DNA of 11,130 nucleotides from Candidatus Atribacteria bacterium 1244-E10-H5-B2 (GCA_003575245.1 NMQN01000838.1:1-11130), one strand, 5' to 3'; positions 1 through 5,815 are shown, counted from the first letter of the stretch. Notes: generated by a model from the letters alone, not told the origin. A program made the numbers and translations.

Positions 1-1
1 A

Positions 2-409
2 AATTCAGCTGATATTGATGAAAATACGTTAAAATGGAGCAATAAACCTGCAAGTGGTGGTGCTAATTTACATACATTTTCTATGGCTGTAGGTGGCTGG
101 ATAAATAGTGGGGAAGACCTAACAGCTACATTTAATAGTTGGTATATAGGTGGAGCAGATAATTATGGACTACGATTATATCAGGTAACCCAGAAGACAG
201 ACCACGGTATTGCAACGTTTGATAGCAAGGAAACAGTTACTCCTGCACAGAAGCCATATTTTATAGTTACCTATACTAAGCCCGGTGGGTTTTTTCTCTT
301 TATGTGTGAAGCCTATAGGAAAGGCGAAAAATACTTCAAGAAAAAAGGACTATATTTACCAGATAATAGATTGTTTAAACCAGAAATTTTAATACCAGAA
401 GGGATTTAA
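2..409 (+). CDS. Phage tail protein with DNRLRE-like domain, 3' end only
   Basis: The reading frame is open from the first bases of the window, so the 135 visible residues are the C-terminus of a larger protein. The ATG at 83 is internal and is not taken as the start. The visible part begins with a Trp-Ser-Asn-Lys-Pro stretch, continues with a tryptophan-rich segment ending NYGLRLYQ, and then has ATFDSKE and a closing PYFIVTYT. That order matches the C-terminal half of DNRLRE (CBM96-like) beta-sandwich domains, which usually carry a W-N-x-x-P motif, an NYGL strand and a final P-x-L-x-V-x-Y strand. In phages such domains occur on tail or baseplate surface proteins and are thought to bind polysaccharide. 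About 43 basic residues follow the domain. The next gene begins at or within a couple of bases of this stop, fitting a late tail operon. The domain call rests on motif memory; the exact tail role is inferred. Confidence 0.72.
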   Translation, partial: NSADIDENTLKWSNKPASGGANLHTFSMAVGGWINSGEDLTATFNSWYIGGADNYGLRLYQVTQKTDHGIATFDSKETVTPAQKPYFIVTYTKPGGFFLFMCEAYRKGEKYFKKKGLYLPDNRLFKPEILIPEGI

Positions 410-410
410 A

Positions 411-1421
411 ATTTATTCACTCAAAATTAAGGATAAAAATGACAATTATATTGAGGAGATAACTTCCTGGAAAGGATTTTCTTATTATTGGGAGTTAAAT
501 CGCCCTGGCGGTTGTTCTATTTCTTTTAATATCGATGATCCTAAATTTAATCAAAATAATCTCTTTCCTGCCATAAGCTACATAGATATTTTTAGATATA
601 ATAGAAAAGTTTGGGGTGGAATACTTTCAGGAGTAGATGGGGATATAGGAGAGATTTCTGGAAATTTAACTTTATCTTTTAGTGGTTATCTTGCACTACT
701 TGAAAAAATGGAAGTAGATTCAGCAGGAAAAATCTTTACCGATATTGACCAGGGAACTATCTTATGGACTCTTATAAACGACTTTCAGAATTTACCTAAT
801 GGGAATTATGGGATTACGCAAGGGAACATAATAACAGGAATAAAGAGAGATAGAACTTATCCGCCATTTAAAAATATATATGAAGCATTTAGGCAGATGA
901 CCGAAGTTATAAATGGCTGCGATATTGAAATTACAGAAGAAAAGGTTTCAAATGTTTATGCATATCAGGGCAGGCAACTTGAGGCTATTGTATTTGAATA
1001 TGGAAAAAATATAAGTGGACTAAAATTTAATTTCTCTATGAAGGATTTAGCAAATCAAGCTAATGTAATTGGTAGTGGTGAAGGGGAAGACCTTCTTTAT
1101 TCGATTGCTCACAATGCACAGAGTCAGGCAATTTATGGACTTATGCAAAAATCTTTCCTTCACTCGGATGTAGTTCTAAAAGATACTTTAACCGAGCACG
1201 CTGAAAAGTATGTAGAAGAGTATCCTAAACCTACCAGCATTTATGGAGTTAATGTAAAGAGTACAGCAGATACAACATTAAAATCTTATGGAGTAGGGGA
1301 TGAGGTAAAACTACGAATAAAAAAGGGATATCTTGATATAGATACTTATAGACGGATTAAGAAAATAACTGTAAATGTAAATTCAGAAGAAGTAGAAGAC
1401 ATAGGGGTTGAATTTCAATGA
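411..1421 (+). CDS. Siphovirus Gp37-like tail protein, non-standard start
   Basis: The frame from 411 to 1421 encodes 336 residues that read as one protein. It starts IYSLKIKDKNDNYIEEI, has an early RPGGCSISF strand and a VWGGILSG motif, and later NVIGSGEGED and GVGDEVKLRI. This order is typical of the ReqiPepy6 Gp37-like (hub/baseplate-type) tail proteins of Gram-positive siphoviruses. There is no in-frame ATG, GTG or TTG before the ATG at 708, and starting there would delete the first 99 residues of clearly coding sequence. An AGAAGGGA ribosome-binding-like site at 397-404 lies 6 bases before an ATT at 411, so an AUU start is my preferred model. A +1 frameshift out of the upstream gene near 401-409, or a base-calling error, would also explain it. 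The stop overlaps the ATG at 1418 by four bases. Confidence 0.7.
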   Translation: MYSLKIKDKNDNYIEEITSWKGFSYYWELNRPGGCSISFNIDDPKFNQNNLFPAISYIDIFRYNRKVWGGILSGVDGDIGEISGNLTLSFSGYLALLEKMEVDSAGKIFTDIDQGTILWTLINDFQNLPNGNYGITQGNIITGIKRDRTYPPFKNIYEAFRQMTEVINGCDIEITEEKVSNVYAYQGRQLEAIVFEYGKNISGLKFNFSMKDLANQANVIGSGEGEDLLYSIAHNAQSQAIYGLMQKSFLHSDVVLKDTLTEHAEKYVEEYPKPTSIYGVNVKSTADTTLKSYGVGDEVKLRIKKGYLDIDTYRRIKKITVNVNSEEVEDIGVEFQ

Positions 1422-1477
1422 GCAAATATATCAAATATGCTTTAATTTTATTTTTAATTATTTTTGTAGGAGGTACT

Positions 1478-2299
1478 ATGAGTATAACAAAATTTGGTTC
1501 TGATGATGTAAGTCGCTTAACAGAGAGGTTGAACAAAATTGAATCCGAACTCAAAGATTTAAAAATGGAGAAAAAAGTATATTTTAGTCCACTAAAATAC
1601 GCTGGTTGGCTAATTGCAGATAAGACATGGATTTATAAAAGCGCAGAGGACCCTACTTTTACATTTACAATAAGTGGAGATGTAACTACTGAATATTCAC
1701 CTAGCATGAGGATAAGGCTAAAGCAGGGTGGTAGTTATCTTTATTTTATAATCACAGCTGTTAGTTATTCAGCACCAAATACTACAATAACCATTTATGG
1801 TGGAACTGATTATGATTTAGCAAATGCTGCCATAACAGATAATTATTATAGTGCAGCAAAAGCTCCACACGGATTTCCCTTTAATCCTGCTAAATGGGAA
1901 GTATTATTAATAGATTACTCTGCAAGTACTAAGTATGACCCAGCGATAGAGACTTGGTATAATCTGGGAAATTTAAGTATCAATATACCTATTGGACTTT
2001 GGAACGTTTCCTATGAAGCAGCACTAGAGTTATATCGAACAGACGAGACAGAAATATCTATGCGATGCACTCTTTCAACAGCTAATAATTCTGAAAGCGA
2101 TAGTCAATTTACCAATATTATGCATGCGAGATATTTATATAAGCTTACTGTCACAGTATATATGACAAAAATATTAAATTTAGACTCTAAGAAAACTTAT
2201 TATCTCATTGCTAAAACAAGTAATTCTGATGTCAGCAGTATGAGTTTTCGAGGAGATTGGCATCCCACTATTATACGTGTAGCTTGTGCTTATCTATAA
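1478..2299 (+). CDS. Putative tail fibre/receptor-binding protein
   Basis: This 273-residue protein opens with a charged heptad-like stretch (about residues 6-28, DDVSRLTERLNKIESELKDL) that should form a short coiled coil. The rest is rich in Ser, Thr, Tyr and alternating hydrophobics, as expected of a beta-structured fibre. Its position directly after the Gp37-like gene and before lysis supports a fibre or receptor-binding role, though I recognise no specific family. I chose the ATG at 1478 because AGGAGG lies at 1468-1473 just ahead of it. An alternative ATG at 1418, overlapping the upstream stop as ATGA, would add 20 residues with a hydrophobic segment (YALILFLIIFVGG). That segment probably reflects T-rich leader sequence, but a dual-start membrane form cannot be excluded. 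Confidence 0.65.
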   Translation: MSITKFGSDDVSRLTERLNKIESELKDLKMEKKVYFSPLKYAGWLIADKTWIYKSAEDPTFTFTISGDVTTEYSPSMRIRLKQGGSYLYFIITAVSYSAPNTTITIYGGTDYDLANAAITDNYYSAAKAPHGFPFNPAKWEVLLIDYSASTKYDPAIETWYNLGNLSINIPIGLWNVSYEAALELYRTDETEISMRCTLSTANNSESDSQFTNIMHARYLYKLTVTVYMTKILNLDSKKTYYLIAKTSNSDVSSMSFRGDWHPTIIRVACAYL

Positions 2300-2323
2300 A
2301 ATTTTAGATTTTGGAGATTTTAA

Positions 2324-2614
2324 ATGAACGGATGGATAAGTTTAGTAAATGATTTTGGTCCTTGGGTATTTATAATTATAATAGTTGCTCTCTATACTCA
2401 AGGAAAGATAGTCAGTAAAAAGACGGTAGATAAAATAGAAAAATCGCATGAAAATAACTTGGCTGGAATGAAGGAATCTTTTGAAAAAACTATTAAAAGC
2501 ATCTGCGAAGAACATACAAAGGAAGTTAAAATGATTACTAGCTCTTTTAATAAGCAAATAGCACAACTGAAAGAAATAATAAAAATTTTTAAGCAGAGAA
2601 ATAACATAAAATAG
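2324..2614 (+). CDS. Small membrane protein with coiled-coil tail
   Basis: This 96-residue protein has one hydrophobic segment near residues 13-24 (WVFIIIIVALYT). A long Lys/Glu-rich tail follows with heptad-like spacing, predicted to be helical and possibly coiled coil. A GGAG site at 2313-2316 is spaced 7 bases from the ATG. It lies between the fibre-like gene and the endolysin, a place where Gram-positive phages often carry small accessory lysis or tail-associated membrane proteins such as XhlA-type helpers. No specific family is recognised. An anchor, an accessory lysis protein or a holin regulator are all possible, and the assignment to the lysis region is by context only. Confidence 0.6.
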   Translation: MNGWISLVNDFGPWVFIIIIVALYTQGKIVSKKTVDKIEKSHENNLAGMKESFEKTIKSICEEHTKEVKMITSSFNKQIAQLKEIIKIFKQRNNIK

Positions 2615-2624
2615 GAGATAAGAA

Positions 2625-3851
2625 ATGTTTATAGGTCAAAGTTTGGATCCCTCGGGTGTAATTAAAGGAGTTCAAATAGCAGAACATAGATTACTTTTTC
2701 CTATTGATGTACATTTGGCCAATGATAAATTAAGACATCAGATAGCTTATAGCAAATATAAAGATGATAATATAATGTCCAATGGTGGCATTACACTCAT
2801 TAATTTTATAGATCAATGCAAAGCACAAAATGTTATTCCCATAGTTAATCTGAATTTTTTTGCAGCATACAGAAAAAATAATTGGACCTCACTAATACCA
2901 TCAGAACAATACGGAAGGTGCAGCAAGATAGTAGCCGATCTTCTGACAGAGAATTTTAATTTGGCTGTAATAGCACCTTTAAATGAACCCAGAAAATGGC
3001 TTGATGATAATACAACAGGTATTTATACTAAATCTGCTTATAATTCACTTACCCCCTCCCAACATTCTAAAGTTAAATTTTCGGTAGGCAATGAAGAATA
3101 TTTTGTCAGTCTATTTCAACATCTGGGTAATTTATTTAGAGGTAAATCCAATGTGATGTTCGGTGCTCATCTCCTTTCAAGCATGGGGAATTGGGATAAT
3201 CCCAGAAAATATTTTAACAGAATTTCAGATTGGAAGAATTTAGCAGATAGCTATGGGCTAGGAATTTTAAATATTGAAGGTGGAGCTTGGTTTAATTTTT
3301 ATTGTACTTATGAGGGACATGCTATAAATAAGGATATTATAAAAATTAGCAAACAAAATGGTTACTGGGCTTCTAATATTGTACTCATAGATAATAATAG
3401 TAAATCTAAATATAAGAGACTTGGCTACAGGAGATATGATAACGAATATATAAAACCTGTTTCTGAGCCAATGATGAATGAGAATATAAGTTATTTCCAA
3501 GATTTTATGAATTTTATAAAAAGTGAAGGACAGAAGATACCGGTACCGGAACCCGTAATTGAGGAGGACGATATGAGATTAGAAAATGTTTATTACCAGA
3601 ATAGACCAAAATATTTAATTAAGATTGACCCAAAAGGTTATGGAATTAGATTTTTAAGAGCCTGCTTTGGATTATCAGATAGCAATATATTCGATGCAGC
3701 TCTTACAAGTGAAGTTAGAATATATCAGTCCCACCACGGACTTTTGGTAGATGGAATTGTCGGCCCGGAAACTTTTGGTAATATGATTAAGATAGAGGAT
3801 TTTTATAAACATTATTGTTACGTTCATTCATTATGGGCTCGAGGACTTTAA
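2625..3851 (+). CDS. Endolysin: glycosidase-like domain plus peptidoglycan-binding domain
   Basis: This 408-residue protein has two parts. Residues about 12-300 look like a TIM-barrel glycoside hydrolase of the clan GH-A type. A strand ending PLNEP puts Glu121 after Asn120 as the likely acid/base, and a strand LNIEGG puts Glu218 as the likely nucleophile. A Pro/Glu linker (about 304-316) leads to a PG_binding_1-like domain near 334-385, with the characteristic VDGIVGPETF motif. It should cut cell-wall glycan at the end of infection after export through the holin. AGGAG at 2613-2617 overlaps the upstream stop and is spaced 7 bases from the start. The gene ends in codons for LWARGL, the same six residues that end the following HNH gene. 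An internal ribosome binding site and ATG at 3573 may make the binding domain alone. The barrel call is by motif and is moderately sure; the binding domain is more certain. Confidence 0.75.
   Translation: MFIGQSLDPSGVIKGVQIAEHRLLFPIDVHLANDKLRHQIAYSKYKDDNIMSNGGITLINFIDQCKAQNVIPIVNLNFFAAYRKNNWTSLIPSEQYGRCSKIVADLLTENFNLAVIAPLNEPRKWLDDNTTGIYTKSAYNSLTPSQHSKVKFSVGNEEYFVSLFQHLGNLFRGKSNVMFGAHLLSSMGNWDNPRKYFNRISDWKNLADSYGLGILNIEGGAWFNFYCTYEGHAINKDIIKISKQNGYWASNIVLIDNNSKSKYKRLGYRRYDNEYIKPVSEPMMNENISYFQDFMNFIKSEGQKIPVPEPVIEEDDMRLENVYYQNRPKYLIKIDPKGYGIRFLRACFGLSDSNIFDAALTSEVRIYQSHHGLLVDGIVGPETFGNMIKIEDFYKHYCYVHSLWARGL
3573..3851 (+). CDS. Possible internally initiated cell-wall-binding subunit of the endolysin
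   Basis: Inside the endolysin linker, codons for Glu-Glu-Asp create GAGGAGG at 3561-3567. An in-frame ATG follows at 3573, 5 bases downstream (residue 317 of the full protein). Initiation here would yield a 92-residue protein that is essentially the linker end plus the peptidoglycan-binding domain. Several Gram-positive phage endolysins, for example those of phages CTP1L and CD27L, are known to make such a binding-domain-only product from an internal start and to assemble it with the full enzyme. What is seen here is the site and its spacing; use of the site is inferred. Confidence 0.5.
   Translation: MRLENVYYQNRPKYLIKIDPKGYGIRFLRACFGLSDSNIFDAALTSEVRIYQSHHGLLVDGIVGPETFGNMIKIEDFYKHYCYVHSLWARGL
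3831..3851 (+). repeat. Endolysin C-terminal LWARGL codons, copy 1
   Basis: The last six endolysin codons encode Leu-Trp-Ala-Arg-Gly-Leu followed by TAA. The same six residues end the HNH gene at 4384-4404. The two 18-base stretches differ at seven positions and every difference is synonymous. I read this copy as the recoded replacement that arrived with the HNH element. Confidence 0.65.
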
Positions 3852-3876
3852 TATGTTATAATGATATTAATAATAT

Positions 3877-3913
3877 GGGGGGTGCGTACTCACTCCCCAC
3901 CTTAGTACGGAGG
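3877..3913 (+). promoter_or_regulatory. Hairpin with switch/pseudoknot potential at the HNH ribosome binding site
   Basis: GGGGGGTG (3877-3884) pairs with CACTCCCC (3891-3898) over eight positions with one G-U. The whole six-base loop, CGTACT, is exactly complementary to AGTACG at 3904-3909. The RNA can therefore form either the G/C hairpin, an alternative CGTACT/AGTACG hairpin, or a partial pseudoknot. AGTACG runs into the GGAGG ribosome binding site (3909-3913) of the HNH gene, and CTCC inside the first stem could pair with that site. This could hold down endonuclease translation. There is no U-run, so it is not a standard terminator. The structure is seen in the sequence; the regulatory role is inferred. 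Confidence 0.5.
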
Positions 3914-3918
3914 ATGTA

Positions 3919-4404
3919 ATGATAAATATTAAAAGGTGCGGTAAATGTCAAAAAACAAAATCCCTTAATGAATTTTATAAACATAAAAGGGAAAAAGATG
4001 GATTAGAATGTTGGTGTAAAAAATGTTGTTATGAATATAGAAAAGATTGGATTAAAAATAATTCAATAAAATATTGGTGTAAAAGAACGATAGAGAGTCA
4101 TAAAGAAAGAGGACACAAAGTTCTATTTAAAAAAGAGGATATCTTACCATTAGCAAAATTAACTAAAAGATGTTCTATTTGTAATATTAAATTAAATTGG
4201 AATTTAGGGAATAGAAATACTCCAAGATTAAACTCACCAACACTTGATAGAAAAAACAATGGAAATATTTTAGAACTAAAATCTATCTGGATTATCTGTC
4301 GTAGATGTAATCAAACAAAATCAAATAGAAATATGGAAGAACTTTATAAATGGTGTGAAACTTTTGTAGAAAAATATAAAACACTTTGGGCCAGGGGATT
4401 ATGA
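3919..4404 (+). CDS. HNH homing-type endonuclease
   Basis: This 161-residue protein has two zinc-binding parts. An N-terminal knuckle uses Cys7, Cys10, Cys33 and Cys36 in the pattern usual for phage HNH proteins (C-x2-C-x-T-K-x-L-x-x-F-Y...D-G). The C-terminal HNH-type nuclease has Cys85/Cys88 and Cys127/Cys130, with LDRKNN (109-114) and a CRRCNQTKS motif containing Asn131. The usual first His of the motif is Asp110 here, as in many LDR-type relatives. The start at 3919 has GGAGG at 3909-3913. It sits between endolysin and M15 peptidase genes that would otherwise be adjacent, and its last six residues LWARGL repeat the endolysin C-terminus, suggesting in-frame insertion ahead of the original endolysin end. 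It probably nicks or cuts DNA of related phages in this lysis region. Confidence 0.82.
   Translation: MINIKRCGKCQKTKSLNEFYKHKREKDGLECWCKKCCYEYRKDWIKNNSIKYWCKRTIESHKERGHKVLFKKEDILPLAKLTKRCSICNIKLNWNLGNRNTPRLNSPTLDRKNNGNILELKSIWIICRRCNQTKSNRNMEELYKWCETFVEKYKTLWARGL
4384..4404 (+). repeat. LWARGL codons, copy 2 (probable original endolysin terminus)
   Basis: The HNH gene ends with the same LWARGL residues as the endolysin, in different codons. Its stop overlaps the M15 peptidase ATG as ATGA, the kind of coupling expected between the endolysin and the peptidase. This copy is therefore the better candidate for the ancestral 3' end of the endolysin gene, captured as the tail of the HNH protein. 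No similarity extends upstream of this stretch. Confidence 0.6.
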
Positions 4405-4814
4405 ACAAATACGATAGTCTAACAAAAAACTTTAAATTCTATGAAGTATGGAGTGGTGACAGGAAACTTGGCAAAAATTCTATTGAGCCTCCAGAGGAAT
4501 ACAGAGAATATTTATTTGCTTGTGTAGAGCAATTACAAAACGTTAGAGATTTAATAGAAAAAAAATTTGGGGAGCATAAAATTATAATTACTTCTGCTTA
4601 TCGTACTCCTGAATGGAACAGGACTTGCGGGGGAGTATCTACTTCACTACATTTAAGGGGATTAGCAATTGATAGCAGAGCAGTGGGAATACATTTATTT
4701 CTTTATTATTCATATCTTTTAAAATATACAAAATTTAATCAGTACGGTTATTACAGATGGAAAAATTTTGTTCATTCTGGACTTATGAATAATTTTACTA
4801 TTTTCAAATATTAA
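4401..4814 (+). CDS. Peptidase M15-family endolysin (zinc D-Ala carboxypeptidase-like)
   Basis: This 137-residue protein matches the M15A/hedgehog-type peptidase fold. It has TSAYRTPEWN (64-73), GGVSTSLHLRGLAID (77-91) with zinc ligands His84 and Asp91, and a third ligand His125 in NFVHSGL. These enzymes cut peptide bonds in the peptidoglycan stem. Together with the glycosidase-like enzyme upstream, the phage would attack both sugar and peptide bonds. I chose the ATG at 4401, overlapping the upstream stop by four bases. AGGGG at 4393-4397 is close to it, so translation is probably coupled. An ATG 15 bases upstream (4386) lacks a ribosome binding site. At 137 residues it is a single catalytic domain with no binding module. 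Confidence 0.85.
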   Translation: MNKYDSLTKNFKFYEVWSGDRKLGKNSIEPPEEYREYLFACVEQLQNVRDLIEKKFGEHKIIITSAYRTPEWNRTCGGVSTSLHLRGLAIDSRAVGIHLFLYYSYLLKYTKFNQYGYYRWKNFVHSGLMNNFTIFKY

Positions 4815-4826
4815 GGGGGTGAAATA

Positions 4827-5102
4827 ATGGATTTTAGCTTTTTACTAAATATTAATGTTTTAACCTTTGTTATGGTATTTGTAGTTTTTGGCTTCTGGCA
4901 GATATTAAAGATCATAACAAAGAAAGATTATGATCCTAAGCTAATTACTTCAGTTAATGGAGCAATAGCAGTTATTTATGCATTAGTAATTGCAGCCACT
5001 ATCGGAGGAGAATTTTTCCAACTTGTGATAACTGGTGGAACTGTATTTGCTGCAGGTAGTTTCTTTGATTTGCTAAAGGCTTATGGAGCAGTAAAAAAAT
5101 AG
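4827..5102 (+). CDS. Holin
   Basis: This 91-residue protein has three hydrophobic segments near residues 11-30, 39-60 and 63-83, separated by a short charged loop (TKKDYDPK). It ends in Lys-Lys. Size, topology and position directly after the peptidase and before the module terminator fit a phage holin that permeabilises the inner membrane to release the lysins. A near-ideal AAGGGGGTGA lies at 4813-4822, 4 bases from the ATG (7 bases from the last base of the G run), suggesting strong late expression. The precise holin family is not certain from the sequence alone. Confidence 0.75.
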   Translation: MDFSFLLNINVLTFVMVFVVFGFWQILKIITKKDYDPKLITSVNGAIAVIYALVIAATIGGEFFQLVITGGTVFAAGSFFDLLKAYGAVKK

Positions 5103-5114
5103 AATAACTCTTAA

Positions 5115-5129
5115 CAGAGAAGATCTCTG
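5115..5129 (+). other. Small hairpin ahead of the terminator
   Basis: CAGAGA and TCTCTG form a 6-bp stem with a 3-base loop just upstream of the main terminator stem. It has no U-run of its own and may only protect the 3' end of the late transcript. Confidence 0.4.
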
Positions 5130-5135
5130 CCTTGC

Positions 5136-5173
5136 GGGAGTTCGGTATTAATTTGTCGGACTCCCTTTTTTTT
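5136..5173 (+). terminator. Rho-independent terminator ending the tail/lysis transcript
   Basis: GGGAGTTCG (5136-5144) pairs with CGGACTCCC (5157-5165) over nine positions including one U-G pair, with a 12-base loop. Eight T residues follow at 5166-5173. It lies 33 bases after the holin stop and separates the late module from the regulatory genes. Confidence 0.9.
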
Positions 5174-5196
5174 GTCTATAAATGTTAAATAAAAAC

Positions 5197-5224
5197 TTGA
5201 CAAATTTTAAAAATACATTAAAAT
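5197..5224 (+). promoter_or_regulatory. Promoter of the first HTH gene, predicting a leaderless mRNA
   Basis: TTGACA (5197-5202) and TAAAAT (5219-5224) are spaced 16 bases apart. Transcription would start about seven bases after the -10, at or next to the ATG at 5231. No ribosome binding site exists in the gap. Confidence 0.65.
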
Positions 5225-5230
5225 ATAGCT

Positions 5231-5422
5231 ATGATAACTTTAAATAAAATCCTTAAAAAGAAAGGTATGTCTCAGACTACCCTTGCCACTAAGCTGGGTG
5301 TATCAAGACAAAGGGTAAACCGCTGGGTTCAAGGTATTAATTATCCTAACAAAAAAAACATAAAAGAGATCTCCGCAATACTCGATGTTTCGGTAGAAGA
5401 ACTATTTTTTAACGAAAAATAA
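5231..5422 (+). CDS. XRE-family HTH transcriptional regulator, leaderless
   Basis: This 63-residue protein is almost entirely one Cro/CI-type HTH domain. MSQTTLATKLGVSRQRVNRWVQG (residues 13-35) gives the two DNA-contacting helices, and a typical closing segment follows (KEISAILDVSVEELF). It lacks a CI-type C-terminal protease/dimer domain, so it would be a Cro-sized repressor or activator. It is the first gene after the late terminator. The promoter at 5197-5224 places the transcription start at about the ATG, and there is no Shine-Dalgarno sequence, so translation is probably leaderless, as known for lambda cI from PRM. It is followed in the same direction, not divergently, by a second HTH gene. 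Confidence 0.85.
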   Translation: MITLNKILKKKGMSQTTLATKLGVSRQRVNRWVQGINYPNKKNIKEISAILDVSVEELFFNEK

Positions 5423-5458
5423 ATAAATAATCATTAGCGATTTAAGACAAGAAAGGTT

Positions 5459-5488
5459 TTGACAACTCTTATACCAACAATATATAAT
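5459..5488 (+). promoter_or_regulatory. Strong sigma-70-type promoter of the second HTH gene
   Basis: Both hexamers are perfect consensus, TTGACA (5459-5464) and TATAAT (5483-5488), with an 18-base spacer. An overlapping TATATA gives a 16-base spacer. It reads toward the HTH gene at 5534 and probably drives the replication genes beyond. Confidence 0.8.
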
Positions 5489-5495
5489 AAAGACA

Positions 5496-5511
5496 GTTAA
5501 CAATTGTCAAC
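5496..5511. promoter_or_regulatory. Operator-like palindrome at the transcription start
   Basis: GTTAACAATTGTCAAC is a 16-bp imperfect palindrome (14 of 16 positions symmetric) centred on AATT. It starts 7 bases after the -10, so a bound repressor would block initiation. Its half-site TTGACAA, read on the minus strand here, also occurs at 5197-5203 and 5459-5465, overlapping both -35 boxes. One of the two small HTH proteins is the likely ligand; which one is not shown. Confidence 0.6.
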
Positions 5512-5533
5512 ATAGTAGAAAAGGTTTATTTGT

Positions 5534-5755
5534 ATGATATTTGATAGCACAATAAGAACCTATAGAGATAAAAAAGGTATTTCCCAGCAAAAACTTGCAG
5601 ACTTATTAAAACTTCCAAGAACCACAGTTTCCTTCTACGAAACAAAAAGACAATTACCAGACTTAAAAACTGCTGAAAAAATAGCAAGGATATTAGAAAC
5701 GATAATAGGTAAATTATATACACCAGAGGAATTAAATGTTATCTCTTCAAAATAA
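5534..5755 (+). CDS. XRE-family HTH transcriptional regulator
   Basis: This 73-residue protein is a single HTH_3/XRE domain. IRTYRDKKGISQQKLADLL (residues 7-25) covers the first helices, with the recognition helix in PRTTVSFYE (28-36) and a KTAEKIARIL helix behind. An AGAAAAGG ribosome binding site at 5517-5524 is 9 bases from the ATG. The consensus promoter at 5459-5488 and the palindrome at 5496-5511 lie directly upstream, so the gene is probably autoregulated or controlled by the neighbouring HTH protein. It likely governs entry into the replication module. With only a DNA-binding domain it resembles Cro more than CI. Confidence 0.85.
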   Translation: MIFDSTIRTYRDKKGISQQKLADLLKLPRTTVSFYETKRQLPDLKTAEKIARILETIIGKLYTPEELNVISSK

Positions 5756-5815
5756 ATTACATAGAAACAACAGTACTACCGACAAATAATAAGGCAAAAA
5801 AAGAAATGGAGCAAA

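Noticed and set aside
2342..2607. Two overlapping minus-strand ORFs opposite the small membrane protein
   Set aside because: They are shadows of a Lys/Glu-rich gene on the + strand with no start signals of their own.
3855..3862. TATAAT-like sequence after the endolysin stop as an HNH promoter
   Set aside because: No -35 element lies at a suitable distance; the AT-rich stretch alone is weak evidence.
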